Shown here: one piece after another, positions 35,028 to 46,406 of the stretch
Position numbering within the stretch: position 1 is the stretch's first letter
Layout: every line of letters starts with the position of its first letter
DNA from: Chryseobacterium camelliae
Lineage (GTDB): Bacteria > Bacteroidota > Bacteroidia > Flavobacteriales > Weeksellaceae
Direction: 5' to 3'
Length of the DNA: 64,000 nt
Assembly: GCF_030818575.1 (NCBI RefSeq)
Contig: NZ_JAUTAL010000001.1
Location: forward strand, 744,001-808,000
Program-made: the position numbers and the translations under genes
The notes under the pieces: model-generated
Databases searched by the model: none
Told to the model about the DNA's origin: nothing
Seen by the model: the letters and a program-made list of their open reading frames with translations, nothing else

Positions 35028-36329
35028 TTATGAATTATGAATTGCCATAGTAGATTCGTCTCTTCTTGTGGCCAGGATTTTGTCGATTTTATGGCCGTCC
35101 TTATCTACAATTTCAAGGATCAGATCGCCAATATCGATCCGGTCACCGGTTCTGGGAACTGTATGTTTGCCGTGAATGAACAGCCCTGAAACGCTTACGA
35201 AATTCTTTTCAATATCTTCATCAAGCGTAAGGTTAAAATATTTCCTGAAATCATAGATGGAACATTTGCCGTCTATCAGCCATGAATGCTCATCTCTTAC
35301 GGCAATCTCAGGCTCGTCATCCAAACCGTACGGAATATTGCCTACCAGATCATCCAGGATATCATTGAGGGTTACAATCCCTTTTGTTGTGCCGTATTCG
35401 TCAATGACGATGGCCAGGTGAGCCCTGTTTTTCTGGAAACTTTCCATGAGCGGGTAAACAAAAGAGTTTTCACTGATGAATAAAGCTTTTCTCAGGTGTG
35501 ACCTTACATTGAAGCTGTTGGTCTCCAGGTCAAAAAGGTCGCAGAGTTTTACGATCCCGATAATATGATCGGGATTATGATTATCCGTGACGGGATAGGT
35601 GGAAAACGAGCAGTTTCTGATTTTCTGTTTTACCGTTTGATAATCATCGTCGGCATCCACAGAAATGATCTTTGACCGGTGGGTAGCCAATGAACTGACC
35701 TTTCTGTTAACCAGTTCGAATGCATTTTCGAGGACATCATGCTCCTTATTCTCAATAATTCCGCCTTCTCTTCCTTCCCGGATAATGGATTTTATTTCTT
35801 CCTCAGTCACGGTTTCTTTTTCATCATGACTGATCCCGAAGAGTTTTAAGATTCCTTCATTGGTAACCGTTAAAAGCCAGACAAACGGGGATGTAAACAA
35901 GACCAGCCAGTACATAGGCCCGGCTATCAGCATGGAAATCTTTTCCGGAAATTTCAGTCCCAGCCTTTTAGGAATCAGCTCCCCAAATACAATGGACAAA
36001 AATGTAACCATTCCAATGATGATGACAGATGCAATCGGCCTGGAATAAGCACTCAGCGGCCCAATGCCGGAAATCTGTGCAGCAAGGTCAGCAGTAAGGC
36101 GGTCGCCTGAATAAATTCCCAGAAGGATGCCGATCAGGGTAATCCCGATTTGTACCGTTGAAAGGAAAGTGCCGGGATTTCCGGTTAGCTGAAGAGCCCT
36201 TTGTGCATGGCGGCTGCCCAATCTTTTTTCATTTTCGAGTTTAAAATTTTTGGCTGATACCAATGCCATTTCAGACATTGAAAAAATGCCGTTAAGAAGG
36301 ATGAGCAGGATGATAATGATCATTTCCAT
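35028..36329 (-). CDS. Hemolysin/CorC family membrane protein with CBS domains
   Basis: 433 residues. The N-terminal CNNM/DUF21 membrane domain has about four helices (residues 1-170; MIIIILLILLNGIFSMSEMALVS at the start). Two CBS domains follow at about 205-335 (GIVKLCDLFD, IVIDEYGTTKGIVTLNDILDDLVG). The C-terminal CorC/HlyC transporter-associated domain ends at DGHKIDKILA. Family members are linked to Mg2+/Co2+ efflux; haemolysis is not their usual role. It is monocistronic and divergent from the AraC regulator. Confidence 0.9.
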   Translation of the reverse strand: MEMIIIILLILLNGIFSMSEMALVSAKNFKLENEKRLGSRHAQRALQLTGNPGTFLSTVQIGITLIGILLGIYSGDRLTADLAAQISGIGPLSAYSRPIASVIIIGMVTFLSIVFGELIPKRLGLKFPEKISMLIAGPMYWLVLFTSPFVWLLTVTNEGILKLFGISHDEKETVTEEEIKSIIREGREGGIIENKEHDVLENAFELVNRKVSSLATHRSKIISVDADDDYQTVKQKIRNCSFSTYPVTDNHNPDHIIGIVKLCDLFDLETNSFNVRSHLRKALFISENSFVYPLMESFQKNRAHLAIVIDEYGTTKGIVTLNDILDDLVGNIPYGLDDEPEIAVRDEHSWLIDGKCSIYDFRKYFNLTLDEDIEKNFVSVSGLFIHGKHTVPRTGDRIDIGDLILEIVDKDGHKIDKILATRRDESTMAIHNS

Positions 36330-36538
36330 AATGAATTATCTGTAAATGGTGTTCTCTAAATATAGACATAATTTTACAGATCGAAGGTTGAGCAGCCATG
36401 TTTGACGGATATTATAAAGTAAAATGTGTTAAAGAGCTTAAGATGATCCATTTGTATGCTCTGCTGCCAACAGTATTTTTCTTGTAACGAAATGATATTT
36501 GTTGTTTGTATGTTGTTTGAATTTTATAATTTAGAGGT

Positions 36539-37444
36539 ATGGAAACAACTGAGACATTAAAAGGTTTTTACGAAAGGAACACTTTTTACAGGCTGCCGGA
36601 AGGCTGCACGGCTCCCGGGCTCGGGCATTTCAATGTATTTGCACGGGATAACTGTTCCTCTGCCACTCCTTACAGCAGAAGGGATTATTATAAAATCTCA
36701 CTCATCATAGGGAAAGGAACAATCCATTATGCAGATAAGTGGATTTATTTAGACCGGCCCGCAGTCCTGTTTTCAAATCCCATGATTCCGTATTCATGGG
36801 AGGCTGAAAATGAAGATCAGAAGGGTTTTTTCTGCCTTTTTACAGACCATTTCCTTCATAATGGCAGTCGTTTCGGCAGCCTTTCGGATTCCTGGCTCTT
36901 TAAAATAGGCGGCACCCCGGTATTTTTTGTAGATGAAAAACAGCAGCAGGAAGTGGGAGAGCTCTTTGGTAAGATGATGGCGGAAATACAGTCGGATTAT
37001 CCACACAAATATGATTTGCTGAGGGCTTACCTCCATCTTCTCATTCATGAAACGATGAAAATGCATCCTACGGAAAACTTCCAGCCCTACCAGAATTCTT
37101 CACAGCGCATTGCTTCGCTGTTTATGGAACTCCTTGAGCGCCAGTTCCCGATTGACAGTCCGGAACGGTATCTAAGGCTGAAAACCCCCAATGACTATGC
37201 GGCAAGCCTTTCCATTCATGTCAACTCGCTGAACCGTTCCGTAAAAGAGATTACAGGCAGGACAACAGGGCAGCAGATTGCCTCAAGGGTAATCCAGGAA
37301 GCCCACGCGCTGCTTAAGCATACGGACTGGAATATTTCGGAAATTGCTTATGCACTGGGTTTTGAAGAGCCTTCTTATTTTACCAACTATTTTAAAAAAC
37401 AGGCCGGGATAACGCCTAATGCCGTAAGAAATACACTGGTTTGA
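36539..37444 (+). CDS. AraC family transcriptional regulator
   Basis: 301 residues. The N-terminal cupin-like ligand-binding region (about 30-170) has YYKISLIIGKGTIHYAD and DRPAVLFSNPMIPYSW. The C-terminal double HTH is at about 205-300, with NSLNRSVKEITGRTTGQQI and ISEIAYALGFEEPSYFTNYFK. It is transcribed in the same direction as two aldo/keto reductases, an MFS pump and an MBL-fold gene, and is the obvious candidate regulator for them. The inducer is unknown. Confidence 0.9.
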   Translation: METTETLKGFYERNTFYRLPEGCTAPGLGHFNVFARDNCSSATPYSRRDYYKISLIIGKGTIHYADKWIYLDRPAVLFSNPMIPYSWEAENEDQKGFFCLFTDHFLHNGSRFGSLSDSWLFKIGGTPVFFVDEKQQQEVGELFGKMMAEIQSDYPHKYDLLRAYLHLLIHETMKMHPTENFQPYQNSSQRIASLFMELLERQFPIDSPERYLRLKTPNDYAASLSIHVNSLNRSVKEITGRTTGQQIASRVIQEAHALLKHTDWNISEIAYALGFEEPSYFTNYFKKQAGITPNAVRNTLV

Positions 37445-37496
37445 TTTTTATAATTCTTAGTTTGAATTTTATAGGGTAAAGGATCTATTTCCATTC

Positions 37497-37504
37497 TAAC
37501 TTTG
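37497..37504 (+). promoter_or_regulatory. -7 box (TAACTTTG) before the first aldo/keto reductase
   Basis: An exact TAnnTTTG match, 28 bases upstream of the ATG at 37533. No convincing -33 TTG at the expected distance, which would fit activator dependence. Confidence 0.45.
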
Positions 37505-37532
37505 TCTTATTAATCATAAAATACAAACCGTT

Positions 37533-38534
37533 ATGCAATTCAGAAAATTAGGAAATACAGGAAAAGAACTTTCAGCTATTGGATTAGGGTGCATGGGGAT
37601 GAGTTTTGCCTATGGCCCAGCGGATGAGCAGGAAAGCATCAACACACTTCATAAAGCACTTGATCTTGGTGTAAACTTCTGGGATACCGCAGACATGTAT
37701 GCCAATGGGGAGAATGAAAAACTAATCTCTAAAGTGCTGGTTCCGAACCGGGATAAAATTTTCATTGCCACTAAATTCGGATTTAGATTTAAAGACGGTA
37801 AGGCAAGCCACAGCGGCGCGCCGGGAACGTATTTTGACGGCTCCCCGGAATGGGTAAGGCAGGCTGTAGATGCAAGTCTTCAGCGGCTAAAAGTTGATGA
37901 AATCGACTTGTATTATGCCCACCGCATAGATCCCAATATCCCAGTCGAGGAAACGGTAGGTGCCATGGTAGAACTGGTAAAAGCCGGGAAGGTAAAATAT
38001 ATCGGGTTATCAGAAGCTTCTGCATCCTCTATCAGGAAGGCGAATGCTGTTCATCCAATCACTGCCTTACAATCTGAATACTCACTGCTTACCAGGGATG
38101 TGGAAAATGAGATCTTACCCGTAATCAGGGAGCTTGGGATTACTTTAGTTCCTTATTCTCCGCTGGCAAGAGGATTATTCTCCAACATCAATGATGTTCA
38201 GAACTTCGGAGCAGAAGATTTCAGAAAGTCACTTCCAAGATATCAGGATGAATACCTGGAGAACAACAGGAAGCTGGCGCAGGAAATCAATGATTTCGCC
38301 GCTTCCAAGGGAGTGAAAGGAACACAGCTTGCGCTTGCCTGGGTATTGAATCAGGGAGAAGATATTATCCCGATTCCAGGCACGAAAAGGATCAAATACC
38401 TGGAAGAGAATATTGCGGCAACAGACCTGAAACTTTCCGGAGAAGACCTTATCACCATTGATTCCATCTTAAAGAAATACCCTCATGTAGGAGAGAGGTA
38501 CAGTGAAGGATCCATGAAGCTGGTCAATAATTAA
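37533..38534 (+). CDS. Aldo/keto reductase, copy 1
   Basis: 333 residues of the AKR TIM-barrel family. The catalytic Tyr is in WDTADMYANGENE, the Lys in FIATKFG and the His in YYAHR, with the NADPH-binding C-terminal IPIPGTKRIKYLEENI. The closest named type by motif is the YhdN/IolS-like AKR11-AKR13 group. It probably reduces aldehydes or ketones with NADPH. A second, very similar copy follows after 73 bases, so this is a tandem duplication. Confidence 0.92.
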   Translation: MQFRKLGNTGKELSAIGLGCMGMSFAYGPADEQESINTLHKALDLGVNFWDTADMYANGENEKLISKVLVPNRDKIFIATKFGFRFKDGKASHSGAPGTYFDGSPEWVRQAVDASLQRLKVDEIDLYYAHRIDPNIPVEETVGAMVELVKAGKVKYIGLSEASASSIRKANAVHPITALQSEYSLLTRDVENEILPVIRELGITLVPYSPLARGLFSNINDVQNFGAEDFRKSLPRYQDEYLENNRKLAQEINDFAASKGVKGTQLALAWVLNQGEDIIPIPGTKRIKYLEENIAATDLKLSGEDLITIDSILKKYPHVGERYSEGSMKLVNN

Positions 38535-38607
38535 ATTGTAATCAATAAGACGGCATCCTTTGTTATTGTAGTAACTCGGAGAATGCCGTATATAATCATA
38601 AATTATT

Positions 38608-39612
38608 ATGCAATTCAGAAAATTAGGAAATACAGGAAAAGAGCTTTCAGCCGTTGGACTGGGATGTATGGGAATGAGTGCTGCTTATGGCCCGGCTGAT
38701 GAGCAGGATAATATCAGGACGCTGTATAGGGCTCTTGATCTTGGCGTTAATTTCTGGGATACCGCAGATATCTATGCCAATGGTGAGAATGAAAAACTGA
38801 TCTCTAAGGTGCTGGCTCCGAACCGGGATAAAATTTTTATTGCTACAAAATTCGGATTCAGGTACAGGGAAGGGGAGGCCAATCACAGTGTTGCCACGGG
38901 AACATATTTCGATGGCTCTCCGGAATGGATCAGAAAGGCGGTGGATGCAAGTCTTCAGCGGCTTAAGGTGGATGAAATAGACCTATATTATGCACATAGG
39001 GTAGATCCGAACATTCCGGTTGAAGAAACGGTAGGCGCCATGGCGGAACTGGTAAAAGCCGGGAAAGTAAAATACCTGGGTCTATCAGAAGCTTCCGCAT
39101 CCTCCATCAGGAAAGCCCATGCGGTTCATCCTATTGCCGCTTTACAGTCAGAGTATTCGCTGCTGACAAGGGATGTTGAAAAAGAAATTCTGCCGGTAGT
39201 CAGGGAGCTCGGCATCAGCCTGGTTCCGTTTTCCCCTTTGGCAAGAGGGTTGTTTTCCAATATCAATGAAGTACAGAATCTCAACAAGGAGGATTTCAGG
39301 AGATCCCTTCCCCGCTACCAGGAAAAACACCTGGAGAACAACAGAAAACTGGCTCAGGAGATCAATGATTTTGCAGCCTCGAAAGGAGTAAAAGGAACGC
39401 AGCTGGCTCTCGCCTGGGTACTGAACCAGGGGAACGATATCATCCCGATTCCAGGGACGAAAAGGATTAAGTACCTGGAGGAAAATGTTGAAGCTGCAAA
39501 TCTTGAACTTTCCGGGGAAGACCTTATCACCATTGATTCGATCTTAAAGAAATATCCTGACGTGGGAGAAAGGTATAATGAAGGCCTTATGAAAGAACTG
39601 GTCAATAATTAA
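38608..39612 (+). CDS. Aldo/keto reductase, copy 2
   Basis: 334 residues, a clear paralogue of the preceding gene with identical first 16 amino acids and the same catalytic set (Asp/Tyr in WDTADIYANGENE, Lys in FIATKFG, His in YYAHR). The differences are concentrated at GVATGTYFDG (SGAPGTYFDG in copy 1) and in the middle loop. These may change substrate choice. It is followed after 72 bases by an MFS transporter on the same strand. Confidence 0.92.
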   Translation: MQFRKLGNTGKELSAVGLGCMGMSAAYGPADEQDNIRTLYRALDLGVNFWDTADIYANGENEKLISKVLAPNRDKIFIATKFGFRYREGEANHSVATGTYFDGSPEWIRKAVDASLQRLKVDEIDLYYAHRVDPNIPVEETVGAMAELVKAGKVKYLGLSEASASSIRKAHAVHPIAALQSEYSLLTRDVEKEILPVVRELGISLVPFSPLARGLFSNINEVQNLNKEDFRRSLPRYQEKHLENNRKLAQEINDFAASKGVKGTQLALAWVLNQGNDIIPIPGTKRIKYLEENVEAANLELSGEDLITIDSILKKYPDVGERYNEGLMKELVNN

Positions 39613-39684
39613 CGACAACAATCCATAATCTTCAGGTTCCGGAATCATCCGGAATCTGAGTTTTTTATCAATATAGAGACGATA

Positions 39685-40875
39685 ATGGTTACACTTAAAG
39701 AGAAAAATAAATTTATTGCTACACTTCTGGCTTTTGCCGTAATCCCGATGTCCGGGCTGTCAACCGATATTTACCTTCCATCCATGCCCAGTATGGCCGT
39801 GGAACTGAACCAGCCGGAAAGTCGTATCCAGCTTACCCTTTCAATATTCCTGATCAGTTACGGGTTAACCCAGTTTTTTGCCGGGAGTATTGTGGATTCA
39901 TTTGGCCGATATAAGGTTTCGATGATTTCGCTGGCTTTATTTGTGGTTTCTTTTATCATTACAGCGACTACCCAGAATATTTTTATCATTTATGCCATGC
40001 GGGTACTGCAGGGGATACTGTCAGGCTTTGCAGTGGTATCGAAGCGGGCATTTTTTGTGGATGTCTATGATGGCGACAAACGGAAGCATTATCTCAGCAT
40101 CATGACCATTGTATGGTCGGTGGGCCCTATTATTGCACCCTTTATTGGGGGATACCTTCAGAAAAATTTTGGCTGGCAGTCCAATTTCTATGTACTGGCG
40201 GGGTACAGCCTGCTGCTTTTCGTTCTGGAGTTTGTTTTTTCAGGCGAAACACTGAAGAAGAGGAATCCTTTCCATGTAGAATACCTGATTGAGCAGTACG
40301 TTTCTATGTTTAAAACAAAAGATTTCTTTTACGGCATGATCATGTGCGGGCTCAGCTATTCGATGATTATGTTCTTCAGCCTTTGCGGCTCTTTCATCAT
40401 CGAGCATAAAATGGGCTATTCAGAGGTAGTGGCCGGATATGTTTCCCTGATCCTAGGATTCGCCTGGATGACCGGGGGCTTCCTGGGAAAAGCACTGATC
40501 AATAAGGCTTTCCTGCCGAAAATAAGGTATGCCAATTTCATCCAGTTGGCTTTTATAGTCCTGATGTTTATCGCCTCTTATTTTTTAAGCAATATTTACA
40601 GCCTTGTGGCTTTTGCGTTCTGCATTCATATTACGGCCGGATTTGTATTCAATAACTATTTTGCCTACTGTATTGGCAGGTTCCCTGAATCCGCAGGTGT
40701 AGCGGGCGGGCTGACCGGTGGGGTAGCTTATATCATCACTTCCGCAGTAAGCTATGGTATCGTTGCGGTCATCAGGCCGCAGGTTCAGCTGGAGGTTGCG
40801 GAAGGATACTTTGTTCTGGGGATACTGGGATTGTTTATTCTCAGCATGATCAAAATCAGGAAGGCCCATATTTAA
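39685..40875 (+). CDS. MFS multidrug transporter (Bcr/CflA type)
   Basis: 396 residues with 12 predicted membrane helices. The N-terminal signature STDIYLPSMPSMAVEL and the motif A-like loop GSIVDSFGRYKVS after helix 2 are typical of Bcr/CflA drug:H+ antiporters. The conserved Arg in MRVLQGILSG (helix 4) is present. It would export small hydrophobic compounds. It lies in a same-strand run after AraC and two reductases, suggesting a detoxification unit that modifies and exports a compound. An MBL-fold gene follows after 13 bases. Confidence 0.9.
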   Translation: MVTLKEKNKFIATLLAFAVIPMSGLSTDIYLPSMPSMAVELNQPESRIQLTLSIFLISYGLTQFFAGSIVDSFGRYKVSMISLALFVVSFIITATTQNIFIIYAMRVLQGILSGFAVVSKRAFFVDVYDGDKRKHYLSIMTIVWSVGPIIAPFIGGYLQKNFGWQSNFYVLAGYSLLLFVLEFVFSGETLKKRNPFHVEYLIEQYVSMFKTKDFFYGMIMCGLSYSMIMFFSLCGSFIIEHKMGYSEVVAGYVSLILGFAWMTGGFLGKALINKAFLPKIRYANFIQLAFIVLMFIASYFLSNIYSLVAFAFCIHITAGFVFNNYFAYCIGRFPESAGVAGGLTGGVAYIITSAVSYGIVAVIRPQVQLEVAEGYFVLGILGLFILSMIKIRKAHI

Positions 40876-40888
40876 GATAAAATTTAAA

Positions 40889-41872
40889 ATGATGGATAAA
40901 AAAGAAATTTCAGAAAAAGATGCATTAGCTGAATCTGCCGGTGCGGGTCAGGTTTCAAAAGATTGTTTTCAGCAAATAAAAAATGACCTTTCAGGTTTTA
41001 GGAAAATGATACTTGGCGAGCTGGAACTATTTATCCTTACGGATGGATACCTTCACGAAGAGAATGTAAACTCCTTTGCTCCGAGAAGTCAGGTATCGGA
41101 ACTGAAAAACATTCTTAAGGAGCATTTCCGGCCTGAAGATTATATTGATATGGCGTTGAATATCCTTCTGGTAAAAACAAAGGACAGGCTGATCTTATTG
41201 GATGCAGGCATGGGTATTTTTGCCGATGAAAGGGCCGGGTTCCTATTAAAAAGCCTTCATAAGGCAGGCTTTTCCCCGGAAGACATCACCGATGTTTTCA
41301 TTTCTCATGCACATCCCGACCACATTGGAGGATTGGTGGATCAACAAAACAGCCTTGTATTTTCCAATGCCGGTTATTTTATATCAGAGACTGAATACGA
41401 CTTTTGGATGAATGCAACCCTTGAAGATTTCGGCAACAGTGCTTTAAAGGACCAACCGGAATTGATCAGCCAGATGATTCCTCCGTTGCAGGGTATTCTG
41501 AAAACCATACAGCCTAAACTGACATTTTTTGATCTCAACAGCGAGCTTTATAACCATTTCAGGTTTCAGGCGGCTCCGGGACATACCCCTGGCTTGACCG
41601 TGATCACGATTTTTTCCGGAAAAGAAAAGCTGATCCATATTGCTGATATTGTCCATTCTGATATCGTGTTATTCCCGCACCCCGATTGGGGCTATTTCGG
41701 AGATACAGATCAGGATATTGCAATAGAGACCAGGATCAGGTTTCTTCAGCAGTTATCTGAAACCAAGGCAAGGGCATTTGGTTATCATATGCCGTGGCCT
41801 GGATTAGGCTTCACCAGAAAGATAGCGCCACAGGGTTTTGAATGGCTTCCGGAAAGCTTTATGACGCCTTAA
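40889..41872 (+). CDS. MBL-fold hydrolase
   Basis: 327 residues. The metal-binding motif is ISHAHPDHIGG (about residues 133-143), with a following His in AAPGHTPGLTV and Asp in LIHIADIVHSD. The layout is that of the quorum-lactonase/AttM or arylsulfatase-like group that cleaves lactones or sulfate esters. It is not a typical class B beta-lactamase. It starts 13 bases after the MFS gene and belongs to the same transcript, which ends at the terminator at 41913. Confidence 0.85.
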   Translation: MMDKKEISEKDALAESAGAGQVSKDCFQQIKNDLSGFRKMILGELELFILTDGYLHEENVNSFAPRSQVSELKNILKEHFRPEDYIDMALNILLVKTKDRLILLDAGMGIFADERAGFLLKSLHKAGFSPEDITDVFISHAHPDHIGGLVDQQNSLVFSNAGYFISETEYDFWMNATLEDFGNSALKDQPELISQMIPPLQGILKTIQPKLTFFDLNSELYNHFRFQAAPGHTPGLTVITIFSGKEKLIHIADIVHSDIVLFPHPDWGYFGDTDQDIAIETRIRFLQQLSETKARAFGYHMPWPGLGFTRKIAPQGFEWLPESFMTP

Positions 41873-41912
41873 TAAAGACACTTATATTTTCTATTTTATA
41901 ATTTTCTTCATG

Positions 41913-41940
41913 AATCCCCTCATTGCTGAGGGGATTTTTA
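41913..41940 (+). terminator. Terminator of the MFS/MBL transcript
   Basis: AATCCCCTCA (41913-41922) pairs with TGAGGGGATT (41927-41936), followed by TTT. Confidence 0.85.
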
Positions 41941-41992
41941 CGGTCTAAAAATGCATTTTGATATAAGAATACAGCTTCACAAAGTATTCCTA

Positions 41993-42022
41993 ACAAAAAA
42001 GCCCCTTTAAAAAAGGAGCTTT
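41993..42022 (-). terminator. Terminator of icd
   Basis: On the minus strand AAAGCTCCTTT pairs with AAGGGGCTTT (with a U-G wobble), followed by TTTTGTT, directly after the icd stop. Confidence 0.8.
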
Positions 42023-42043
42023 CATTTATAGCGTATCCGGATA

Positions 42044-44290
<2,247 letters not shown>

Positions 44291-44300
44291 TTAAGACTCA

Positions 44301-44308
44301 CAAATTTA
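44301..44308 (-). promoter_or_regulatory. -7 box (TAAATTTG) of icd
   Basis: Reading on the minus strand, TAAATTTG is an exact TAnnTTTG match 37 bases before the icd ATG. A -33 element is not obvious. Confidence 0.5.
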
Positions 44309-44449
44309 GTAAATATGATTGTGTATTGAGTTATTTTGCGTAAAAAAAGAGGCTGCTGCCTCTTTAGATTATATTTGACTTATGGTATGAGACATGATTC
44401 CATATTAAAACATCCATTATGTACACTTTAAGATTTATTTAACCACCCA

Positions 44450-44483
44450 TTGAACATACAAGTCCTTGTTTTGGTTAAATTTG
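44450..44483 (+). promoter_or_regulatory. Promoter of tpx
   Basis: TAAATTTG (44476-44483) is a consensus -7 box, with TTG at 44450-44452 at the upper end of accepted spacing. The predicted transcript starts about 20 bases before the ATG. Confidence 0.5.
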
Positions 44484-44505
44484 TAAGGAACTAAAAAAAT
44501 ACATT

Positions 44506-45006
44506 ATGTCAACAACCATTACTTTGAAAGGCAACGAAGTGCATACCATAGGTAAGCTTCCTGCTGTAGGGACTACAGTAAAAGACTTTGCTCTGGTAGA
44601 TTCCGGTCTGAATGTGAAAACCCTTAAGGACTTTGAAGGTAAGAAAAAAGTATTCAATATTTTCCCGAGCATCGATACAGGCATCTGCGCCGAATCAGCA
44701 AGAAAATTCAACGAAGCGGCTTCCGGCCTTGATAATACTGTAGTCATCAATGTGTCTAAAGACCTGCCGTTTGCATTGGGAAGATTTTGTGCAGCAGAAG
44801 GATTGAACAATGTGGAAACGCTTTCGGATTTCAGGGGAAATTTCGGAGATGATTATGAAGTTACCATGACGGATTCTCCTATGCAGGGGCTATTGAGCCG
44901 TGCGGTGATCGTAACGGATGCCGACAATAAGGTAGTCTATACCGAACAGGTTCCCGAAATTGCCCAGGAACCGGATTATAATGCGGCTTTAAAAGCATTG
45001 AAATAA
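44506..45006 (+). CDS. tpx: Thiol peroxidase (atypical 2-Cys peroxiredoxin)
   Basis: 166 residues. The peroxidatic Cys61 lies in [11 protein letters not shown] (many Tpx proteins have DTPVC here, so Pro is replaced by Gly). The resolving Cys95 is in [10 protein letters not shown]. Tpx reduces hydrogen peroxide and alkyl peroxides through thioredoxin and is usually periplasmic or cytosolic; there is no signal peptide here. A promoter and a terminator flank it, so it is monocistronic. Confidence 0.95.
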   Translation: MSTTITLKGNEVHTIGKLPAVGTTVKDFALVDSGLNVKTLKDFEGKKKVFNIFPSIDTGICAESARKFNEAASGLDNTVVINVSKDLPFALGRFCAAEGLNNVETLSDFRGNFGDDYEVTMTDSPMQGLLSRAVIVTDADNKVVYTEQVPEIAQEPDYNAALKALK

Positions 45007-45020
45007 CTGGAAAAATTAAT

Positions 45021-45055
45021 AAGCCTTGCAGATTGATTTCGTCGCAAGGCTTTTT
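45021..45055 (+). terminator. Terminator of tpx
   Basis: AAGCCTTGC (45021-45029) pairs with GCAAGGCTT (45044-45052), followed by TTT. Confidence 0.85.
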
Positions 45056-45101
45056 ATGATTGTTTATTATTCAGAACAAGCAATAATGTAAAAGCATTCA
45101 T

Positions 45102-45506
45102 GTGAAAGCAGAGCAAATTATACCCGTTATAAGAATATTTGATTATCAGAAAGCCGTTGAGTTTTATATGAACTGGCTGGGTTTTGAAATGGTGTGGGAA
45201 CATCGTTTTGAAAACCATTCGCCAGCCTATATGGAAATAATAAAAGACGGTATGGTATTTCACCTCAGCGAACATCATGATGATGCAACTCCAGGCAGCA
45301 GCACATTTATCTGGGGACAGGGGATTGCGGAATATCATAGAGAACTGATCGATAAAAACTACCCATACAACCGCCCCGGGCTTGAGAAAACCTTTTATGC
45401 AGCCGTTGCTTTTACGGTGGTTGATCCTTTTGGAAACAGGATTATTTTTAACGAGAAATTTGATGAGGAAAAGCATAAAGATTTAAATTTTAATTCCATT
45501 CATTGA
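45102..45506 (+). CDS. Glyoxalase superfamily (VOC) protein, GTG start
   Basis: 134 residues starting at GTG; the overlapping ATG at 45100 is out of frame. VOC features: the N-terminal IIPVIRIFDYQKAVEFYMNWLG, a HLSEHHDDATPGS segment characteristic of the glyoxalase/bleomycin-resistance branch common in Bacteroidota, and the final FTVVDPFGNRIIF. The role is unknown (small-molecule binding or metal-dependent isomerisation). It lies 32 bases before an AraC regulator and may be co-transcribed with it. Confidence 0.75.
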   Translation: MKAEQIIPVIRIFDYQKAVEFYMNWLGFEMVWEHRFENHSPAYMEIIKDGMVFHLSEHHDDATPGSSTFIWGQGIAEYHRELIDKNYPYNRPGLEKTFYAAVAFTVVDPFGNRIIFNEKFDEEKHKDLNFNSIH

Positions 45507-45538
45507 TTCATTCAATGCAACAACTTACCTTTTAAGCC

Positions 45539-46327
45539 ATGTCGCTTCAGACCTATTATCAGGAATTTGAGCCTGCAGAAAATTTAAAGCACATCATCCA
45601 GTGTTTCTGGTATCATAAGAGAGCTGTTGGTGAGGAGCAATCCTGTTTTGAGGTGATCCCGGACGGACACGCCGAAATTATTTTTCATTTCGGAGACGGG
45701 CTGAAGATTTACTGCAATGAAATGCTGAATCCGTTACCTTCGCCTTTCATTATGGGACTACAGGATGGGCCTGTTTTATTTTATATAGGCAATACGCTCG
45801 AAATTATTGGCGTCAGATGCTATCCATGGGTGGTATTTGACTTGTTGAATATTCCCCCGGGTAAAGGGATCCATATTTTGGATCATCCTGTTAAGGAGTT
45901 GGATCCGGATCTGGCTGCTTTAATGCTTTCCGAAGAAATAGAAACCGCTGTTGCCAAAGTACAGCAATATTTCCTTGAACTGTTTTCAAAGATGTCTTTT
46001 GACAATACTTTAAGCAAAGCAGGAGCCGTCATTAGGACGGCTAAAGGAAGTATTCCCGTACATCAGGTTGCAGATTCTTCTCATTCAACGATTCGTACCC
46101 TCGAACGGAAATTTAAAAAGTCTTCCGGGCATACCGTAAAAGATATGTGTGCCCTCATCCGTTTTGAACAGGTGAGAAATGAATTGATGCTCAATCCTGA
46201 TTCTAATCTTGCAGGTCTTGCTTATGAACTGGGCTATACCGACCAATCCCACCTCACCAGGGAATTTAAGCGCTATGCCCATATGACGCCTGCTGCCTTC
46301 GCCAGGAAATCTAAAAAAGATAAATAG
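45539..46327 (+). CDS. AraC family regulator with DUF6597-like N-terminus
   Basis: 262 residues. The N-terminal part (residues 1-140; YQEFEPAENLKHIIQCFWYHK, then EVIPDGHAEIIFHFGDG) matches the DUF6597 sensor found in Bacteroidota AraC regulators. The C-terminal HTH covers 160-255 (SHSTIRTLERKFKKSSGHTVK, LAYELGYTDQSHLTREFKRY). It sits 79 bases upstream of the TetX-family gene on the same strand and is its most likely regulator. The ligand is unknown. Confidence 0.88.
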   Translation: MSLQTYYQEFEPAENLKHIIQCFWYHKRAVGEEQSCFEVIPDGHAEIIFHFGDGLKIYCNEMLNPLPSPFIMGLQDGPVLFYIGNTLEIIGVRCYPWVVFDLLNIPPGKGIHILDHPVKELDPDLAALMLSEEIETAVAKVQQYFLELFSKMSFDNTLSKAGAVIRTAKGSIPVHQVADSSHSTIRTLERKFKKSSGHTVKDMCALIRFEQVRNELMLNPDSNLAGLAYELGYTDQSHLTREFKRYAHMTPAAFARKSKKDK

Positions 46328-46406
46328 CGCGTCTTTATTTGTCGCATTTATACAATCACCGCTTATCCGCATTGCTGAATTTTGTAATCATTCAATTATA
46401 CAGAAT

